Positions 18,730 through 23,184 of a DNA stretch of 23,184 nt are shown here, one piece after another; positions within the stretch are counted from its first letter, which is position 1; every line of letters starts with the position of its first letter. The DNA comes from Branchiostoma floridae (Eukaryota > Chordata > Leptocardii > Amphioxiformes > Branchiostomatidae). The notes below the pieces were generated by a model. The model did no database searches and was not told the DNA's origin. It saw only the letters and a list, made by a program, of their open reading frames with translations. Where the stretch lies: positions 7,699,673-7,722,856 of the forward strand of contig NC_049996.1 in NCBI RefSeq assembly GCF_000003815.2, read 5' to 3'. The translations under genes were made by a program, and so were the position numbers.

Positions 18730-18790
18730 ATGAAGCTCTCACAGTGGCCCGTGTTCGCTGCTGGCCTCCTTTGGGGAGTTCTTCTGGCAT
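18730..18790 (+). CDS. First coding exon (signal peptide) of a secreted or membrane protein
   Basis: The exon encodes MKLSQWPVFAAGLLWGVLLA and then the first base (T) of a split codon. It has a positive N-terminus, a hydrophobic core and a small residue near the expected cleavage point. The bases GCAT|GTAAGT at 18787-18796 form a strong splice donor, giving a phase-1 intron directly after the signal peptide. That is the usual arrangement for shuffled extracellular-domain proteins (Ig, LRR, kringle, lectin types). The context GAAAAG before ATG is an acceptable start. I tested the obvious downstream acceptors (19878, 20218, 22131, 22930, 23150) and each met a stop early or gave nothing protein-like in the required phase. 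The next exon is therefore probably beyond the window, and the mature protein cannot be named. Confidence 0.65.
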
Positions 18791-20490
18791 GTAAGTACCC
18801 CCGCTTACTTCTTTACTCAATACTCGACATATAACCTGCAGATGGTCAAAATCTTGACCTTCGCAAGTCTTGATTTGTCTTGAGACGGGAAGGCTTTTGG
18901 TCATCGGTATATATATACGGGATAGGTAGCAGCGCTACCCCACCGTTGGAAGTGTAGGTAATTACTTGTGTATTGTGAAGTACCCATTTTATTTGCAAGG
19001 AACCACAAAGAAAAGATAAAAAGTAAACGATTTATTTTTGAATCTATCGAAATGTATATTTGTATACACCAATTGTAGTCTGTTTCACGGTACAACCTAT
19101 AGTCGTAGTTGCTTTTTTTTCTATCTGTATGAAGGACAACCCTTGGAATTTAGGGAGTGAGTCCGTAGGTAAAACGCCAAGTACTGTGTATTTTAGGCGT
19201 GTGCGGGCCAAATATACTTCATAGAGAACCCGACACTTTCGTTTTATATGTATTTAGAATTCCTAATTTTGCGTTAAACGCGTAACAACTGTCAGTTTAC
19301 AGTTTTAGAAAATGTTTAAGAAATGGAAGAATATGGACTAGAATACTGCAGTTTTGAGAGCCCTTTTTTGCATAGGGTTGCTTTAGTCAAACAGGCGAGG
19401 TTCAAATGTCTTCAGTGTGCACACTTTGGAGAGCTCCCGTTACATCAACAGGACTTCGTCAAGTCTTGTGTGTATCGGAGGGTCACAGAAATCCCTCCAA
19501 CCTTCAAACTCAAGCACCAAACTCGAGAGTCTCCCTTAGAACTCATCCCTTCTCGTTAAAATGAAACTTGACGGAAGCACCCTCCGAATTCTTAACTTAG
19601 TAGGTCAACTGCGACTTCTATCTATTGATAGAACTTTGCCTATTTTCTCGCCAACATACCAAACTAAATAGGTAAGAAATCTTTCCGCCACACCCTTGCA
19701 TCCCGACTGTCTGTCTAGTTTGCTGGGCCATACATCAACATACAGCCGGCACGTACTGTCTTCTTCTCTTTTCTTCTTCTTCTATAGATGCTTATGATAA
19801 AACAGATCTATTTTGCTGATATACGTAAAAGAAATGTTCAAGATTTGGAAAAGCTAAACATGCGTGTCTTATTTCAGAGAAGAAGAATTCCCAAAGATGT
19901 GTTGAAACATTTTTCAGCCACCCGAAAACAGTGTTCAAATTGACCAATAGCTGACCCGGAGTCAGTTGACCAACATATGCTAAGTCAGCATCAAAACCAG
20001 ATGACGGCAGCGTTTGTGCATGGAAGGAATAGTCGTTTTCTGTAGGAACAAAAACCTTTTTCTTTCGTTACAAGACCAAACGCACAGGAATTTCTGCATC
20101 CTTGTTTAGTACACACGCGCAGCTGCTATTTCTGTCACCAGAATTGCCAAGGCCAAAGTCGTTATTTACGTGTGAAAAGTGTCGGGTAAAAAAAGCACGG
20201 TTTATTTCAGTAGAGTAAGGCGTAAATTGTTTACTACTGTAGCACAAATGTTGTCCTGGTTAGGCTCAATATCTTGTAGCATTTTTTCATCGGATTGAGA
20301 TTTTGAGTTAGCCTACATAACGCAAATTGTATGAGGGGTTAAGCTTATATTTGTGTGTATCAAAGACCCTTAGATGCCACATGATACCCATAGGTGCGCA
20401 GTACTGCACACGTATTTTTTTTCTTTTACTTTATTACTGACTACTTGAAGTTTTATGTTGCCTTCCGGGATTGGATTTCGTTTTTTGAAG
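18791..20490 (+). other. Presumptive first intron
   Basis: If the exon at 18730 is real, this is intronic. No further exon is convincing. A 78-codon frame at 19323-19559 has no domain features. A good acceptor, GTCTTATTTCAG, ends at 19878, but the phase-1 join with the upstream exon would create an immediate TAG. Confidence 0.4.
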
Positions 20491-20702
20491 TACTCTCCAA
20501 GCAGAGGTTAGGCTCCGGCTTTTTTTAACGTTCTTTTCAGTCATTTTTACCGGGCTTTCTATTTTGTACTGTTATTTGAAGTCCGCCAGCCAAACATGTT
20601 TTGACAATACAAGATACAATACAAAATAGAATGCCCGATAAAAACGACTAAAAAAAACGTAAAAAAAAAACAGCCGGAGCCTAACCTTTGCTTGCGTGAG
20701 TA
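20491..20702. mobile_element. 212-bp hairpin MITE
   Basis: The left arm TACTCTCCAAGCAGAGGTTA, then GGCTCCGGCTTTTTTTAACG, is inverted at the right. The right end's reverse complement reads TACTCACGCAAGCAAAGGTT, then AGGCTCCGGCTG. The arms stay similar for about 85 bp, through TTTTA[C/T]CGGGC.TTCTATTTTGTA, so the element folds almost entirely on itself. Possible 8-bp flanks TTTTTGAA and TCTTTGTA agree at only 6 of 8. The terminus shares TCTCCAAGCAGA with the nested hAT-like element at 12584-12750, which suggests a related family. Non-coding. Confidence 0.85.
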
Positions 20703-20820
20703 TCTTTGTATGACATGAACATTATTTTCTTAATAACGACATAGAAAAAACAAAAGTTGATTGCAGATCATGTTACATTTTTGCTCATTCCCATGATTCC
20801 GTTTGTGTGCATTCTTGTTT

Positions 20821-21520
20821 GTTAGTGCACTGGGTCGTCTGTCCGTGTGTAACAGAGAAATCCTGTCCTGAGTAAGTCTGCACCATGTTTGTTACTGCAC
20901 TGGGTCGTCTGTCCGTGTGTAACAGAGAAATCCTGTCCTGAGTAAGTCTGCACCATGTTTGTTACTGCACTGGGTCGTCTGTCCGTGTGTAACAGAGAAA
21001 TCCTGTCCTGAGTAAGTCTGCACCATGTTTGTTACTGCACTGGGTCGTCTGTCCGTGTGTAACAGAGAAATCCTGTCCTGAGTAAGTCTGCACCATGTTT
21101 GTTACTGCACTGGGTCGTCTGTCCGTGTCTGTCCGTGTGTAACAGAGAAATCCTGTCCTGAGTAAGTCTGCACCATGTTTGTTACTGCACTGGGTCGTCT
21201 GTCCGTGTGTAACAGAGAAATCCTGTCCTGAGTAAGTCTGCACCATGTTTGTTACTGCACTGGGTCGTCTGTCCGTGTGTAACAGAGAAATCCTGTCCTG
21301 AGCCAGTCTGCACCATGTTTGTTAGTGCACTGGGTCGTCTGTCCGTGTGTAACAGAGAAATCCTGTCCTGAGGAAGTCTGCACCATGTTTGTTACTGCAC
21401 TGGGTCGTCTGTCCGTGTGTAACAGAGAAATCCTGTCCCGAGTAAGTCTGCACCATGTTTGTTACTACACTGGGTCGTCTGTCAGTGTGTAACAGAGAAA
21501 TCCTGTCCCGAGTAAATCAG
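20821..21520. repeat. 70-bp minisatellite, ten copies
   Basis: The unit GTTACTGCACTGGGTCGTCT..GTAACAGAGAAATCCTGTCC..CACCATGTTT begins at 20821, 20891, 20961, 21031, 21101, 21181, 21251, 21321, 21391 and 21461; the last copy is partial (60 bp). Inner copies are nearly or fully identical, while the edge copies carry substitutions (GTTAG, AGCCAG, AGGAAG, TCCCG), as expected when an array grows from the middle. The copy at 21101 is 80 bp because GTCCGTGT.T is doubled. The 94-codon reverse frame across the array is an artefact of stop-free repetition; 70 is not a multiple of 3. Confidence 0.97.
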
Positions 21521-22332
21521 CAGTCGTTACTTGCCCCCTTGAACTGAGGTGCTGAAGTTTGGGCAACACACACGGTGAGACCTCCCTCGCCTCCGGGTCA
21601 GTTTGCGCCTCTGTCTGCCGTCCCATTGCCAACCACATGTTGTTTCCGATAGTCTAGATTTGCACCAGCGGGAAAAAATGGCGGAAAAATGAAGAACTTC
21701 TCTTGGCCATCCCGACCCCATAGGTTTCTGGAAAATGAATAGAAATTGGCAAAATCGACAGACAACATTCCAGAGGAGTTTCATCATCATTGGTCCTGGC
21801 TGGCTTTTCTGTGGAAACGAAAAAAAATTCACGGTATATGTTCTGAAATAATTTTCTGTACGTTTTGTGTATATTGTTGTCTTTATATCACACATTTTGT
21901 TTTCCAAAACTGCCCGGCCGGGTCCCAGATTGGAAATCGTACCCTAACATTAGCCGGACAAAGCTTGCCATCTATGACGGGAAAATGTAGAGTTACCGGA
22001 ACTAACTATCCTGGCCAATTCCCTTTTTGCCGAAGTCTACGACCCATATCACGAAGATAGGCCTATTGGAGGCTACGACTAAGTCGTATACTCTCAAAAG
22101 AGTCTGGTGGCGGCAATTTTTTGCAGCTTTCTTTATATTTGCCCAGTCGACTCTAGAGAGTAGAGGTCAACTAACCTAATGCGTGTTACTGGGGACAAAA
22201 CTGTTCGACCCGGCCGAAAAGGCGATGAAGGTTAAATACCCAGGTAATAAGATACGCCAAATAGTAATTACTCAAGGATATGATTTTGGAAACGGTCAGA
22301 CGTTTCAGATAACATTCTCTATCTTTCGTAAG
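21521..22332. other. Spacer with protein-like fragments of uncertain status
   Basis: Two short forward stretches look mildly protein-like. One is FAEVYDPYHEDRPIGGYD, ending in TAA at about 22081. The other is NKIRQIVITQGYDFGNGQTF (about 22243-22302), followed by TTTC|GTAAGT, a consensus donor at 22328. Neither has a clear upstream acceptor or a recognisable domain. AAAATGGCGG (YY1-like) lies near 21675-21684. This may hold decayed exons or chance frames. Confidence 0.35.
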
Positions 22333-22351
22333 TGTGTATATAAAAGCCCTC
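22333..22351 (+). promoter_or_regulatory. TATA-bearing 19-mer, copy 1
   Basis: TGTGTATATAAAAGCCCTC contains a consensus TATA box (TATATAAAA, 22337-22345). It matches 22951-22969 at 18 of 19 bases, and the DNA just downstream is also similar (AGGCTGGTTTAGCA against AGTCTGTATAGCA). It may be a core promoter or part of a duplicated segment. Confidence 0.45.
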
Positions 22352-22473
22352 AGGCTGGTTTAGCATCGAAAAGCCAGCGAAGTGTGTTTTGCTCCATGTC
22401 CATTATGATTAGAAGTGCATTATACTGTTGTATGTAATTTCCTCCATGAAAAATTGAGGTATACTTTTTGGTG

Positions 22474-22514
<41 letters not shown>

Positions 22515-22575
22515 CTGTGTGTGTGTGTGCGTGTGTGTGTGCGTGTGTGTGCGTGCGTGCGCGTGTGTGTGTGTG

Positions 22576-22606
<31 letters not shown>

Positions 22607-22608
22607 GT
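22474..22608. repeat. Compound microsatellite (CT)n-(GT/GC)n-(CTGT)n
   Basis: A run of about 14-16 CT dinucleotides is followed by GT with GC interruptions and then by about six CTGT/GTCT tetranucleotides. Open frames here on both strands (Leu/Ser/Cys/Val or Thr/His/Arg rich) are repeat artefacts. Confidence 0.96.
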
Positions 22609-22615
22609 GATTGTG

Positions 22616-22790
22616 TTTCCGGATATTTGTGGTAGCATAACTTTAGAACCTCTTGATGAACTACGATGATTTGGTATGTGGGTAGGGGTTGGGAAGACGA
22701 AGGTCAATGGTAATTTTGGTCAAGGCTAATTTTGCCCCCCCCCCCCCCCGTGGGTGACCTTGGTACTGCAGCAGAACTTCAATTTTTAAA
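22616..22790. repeat. Probable dispersed repeat with poly-C tract
   Basis: GGATATTTGTGGTAGCATAA, then CTTTAGAACCTCTTGATGAA, then GATTTGGTATGTGGGTAGGGG resemble dispersed repeats I associate with lancelet DNA (memory only). A run of about 16 C bases sits at 22734-22749. It is followed by GTGACCTTGGTACTGCAGCAGAAC (22754-22777), which matches 13876-13899 at 23 of 24 bases. It abuts the microsatellite on its left, a common association. Confidence 0.5.
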
Positions 22791-22950
22791 TGTCTGTTTC
22801 AATCGCATACTATATACATTTATTAGATGACCAATTCGAAGGTACAAACTAGTCATAGGTTAGCAGGGTTAAGCTTCTTTCGATAGCTCCAGATGATTCT
22901 AGATAAATTCTGTTACGTTACATATTTCAGGAGTGCGTCGCATTTCTAGT

Positions 22951-22969
22951 TGTGTATATAAATGCCCTC
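22951..22969 (+). promoter_or_regulatory. TATA-bearing 19-mer, copy 2
   Basis: TGTGTATATAAATGCCCTC holds TATATAAA (22955-22962). CCAGTCT, which fits the initiator pattern YYANWYY, follows with its A at 22978, 23 bp from the first TATA base and thus slightly close. No signal-peptide ATG follows before the window ends. If this is a promoter, its coding region lies to the right. Confidence 0.45.
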
Positions 22970-23184
22970 GTGAAGCCAGTCTGTATAGCAGGCATTTGAG
23001 TGACTCGGCGTCACACACCAGTTTCGCAGGCAAGCGGCGCGACAACAGCTGGTTGTTTTCAACTGACCGACTTGTCACACCTAATATTTGAACTATCGGC
23101 TGTAACTGTTGGTGCTCCTTTGACTACAATACTTGATGGCAACTATTTCAGCTCTACGATAGTTTGAGTGGAAAATATGTTTTT
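22970..23184. other. Right edge of the window, possible 5' leader
   Basis: There is no open frame with protein features. CAACTATTTCAG, ending at about 23151, is a plausible splice acceptor. The only nearby ATG (23136) opens an eight-codon frame that ends in TAG. Confidence 0.3.

Noticed and set aside
20962-21246. A 94-codon minus-strand frame with repeated MVQTYSGQDFSVTHGQT
   Set aside because: It is produced by the 70-bp tandem array; the reading frame cycles every three units and has no conserved protein pattern.
22415-22707. Ser/Leu/Cys-rich (+) and Thr/His/Arg-rich (-) frames
   Set aside because: Both cross the CT/GT/CTGT microsatellite and are low-complexity artefacts.
18791-23184. A second exon for the signal-peptide gene at acceptors near 19878, 20218, 22131, 22930 or 23150
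   Set aside because: In the required phase each gives an immediate or early stop, or a non-protein-like sequence, so none was annotated.

Overview
The window looks like nuclear DNA of a marine deuterostome, most probably a lancelet (Branchiostoma). This rests on four things: AT-rich, intron-style gene structure; a leucine-rich-repeat (LRR) transmembrane receptor whose tail repeats (SGHDQT..Q.QSQ.IT type) I associate with expanded Branchiostoma LRR families; many short non-autonomous DNA transposons; and tRNA-derived SINE material of a type common in marine invertebrates. The species call is inference from pattern memory, not a search. Only one complete protein-coding gene is certain.

Left part (1-6.5 kb): a GT microsatellite, a Harbinger-like MITE (372-894), a large foldback element (about 1425-2005), a 45-bp tandem duplication, and a decayed tandem array of roughly 260-295 bp units (3736-5010) that ends in a nearly perfect 28-bp palindrome. 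I see no convincing gene there.

Centre (6.5-9.1 kb): an uninterrupted 852-codon reading frame encodes a type I membrane receptor. It has a signal peptide, nine LRRs, an LRR C-terminal cap, a Ser/Thr-rich stalk, one transmembrane helix and a cytoplasmic tail of about 390 residues. The tail carries three YxxM motifs, an NPxY motif, a PxxPxK/R motif and a 26-residue repeat. A splice acceptor 8 bases before the ATG suggests a 5' UTR intron.

Right of the receptor (9.1-17.7 kb): a probable exon of an unrecognised protein (from 11074) is split by a 165-bp TA-flanked MITE, and removing the MITE with one TA restores one continuous frame. Further on are a second Harbinger-like MITE (12464-12975) with an 8-bp-TSD, hAT-like element nested inside it, a 505-bp TIR element, two oppositely oriented copies of a 245-bp TIR element flanking a SINE, and transcript or LINE 3'-end-like tails.

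Far right (17.7-23.2 kb): a TATA motif and a short signal-peptide exon with a phase-1 donor (18730-18790) mark the start of a secreted or membrane protein gene whose other exons I could not find. Its presumptive intron or downstream DNA holds a TIR element, a ten-copy 70-bp minisatellite, compound microsatellites, and two TATA-bearing 19-mers that match at 18 of 19 bases and lie 618 bp apart.
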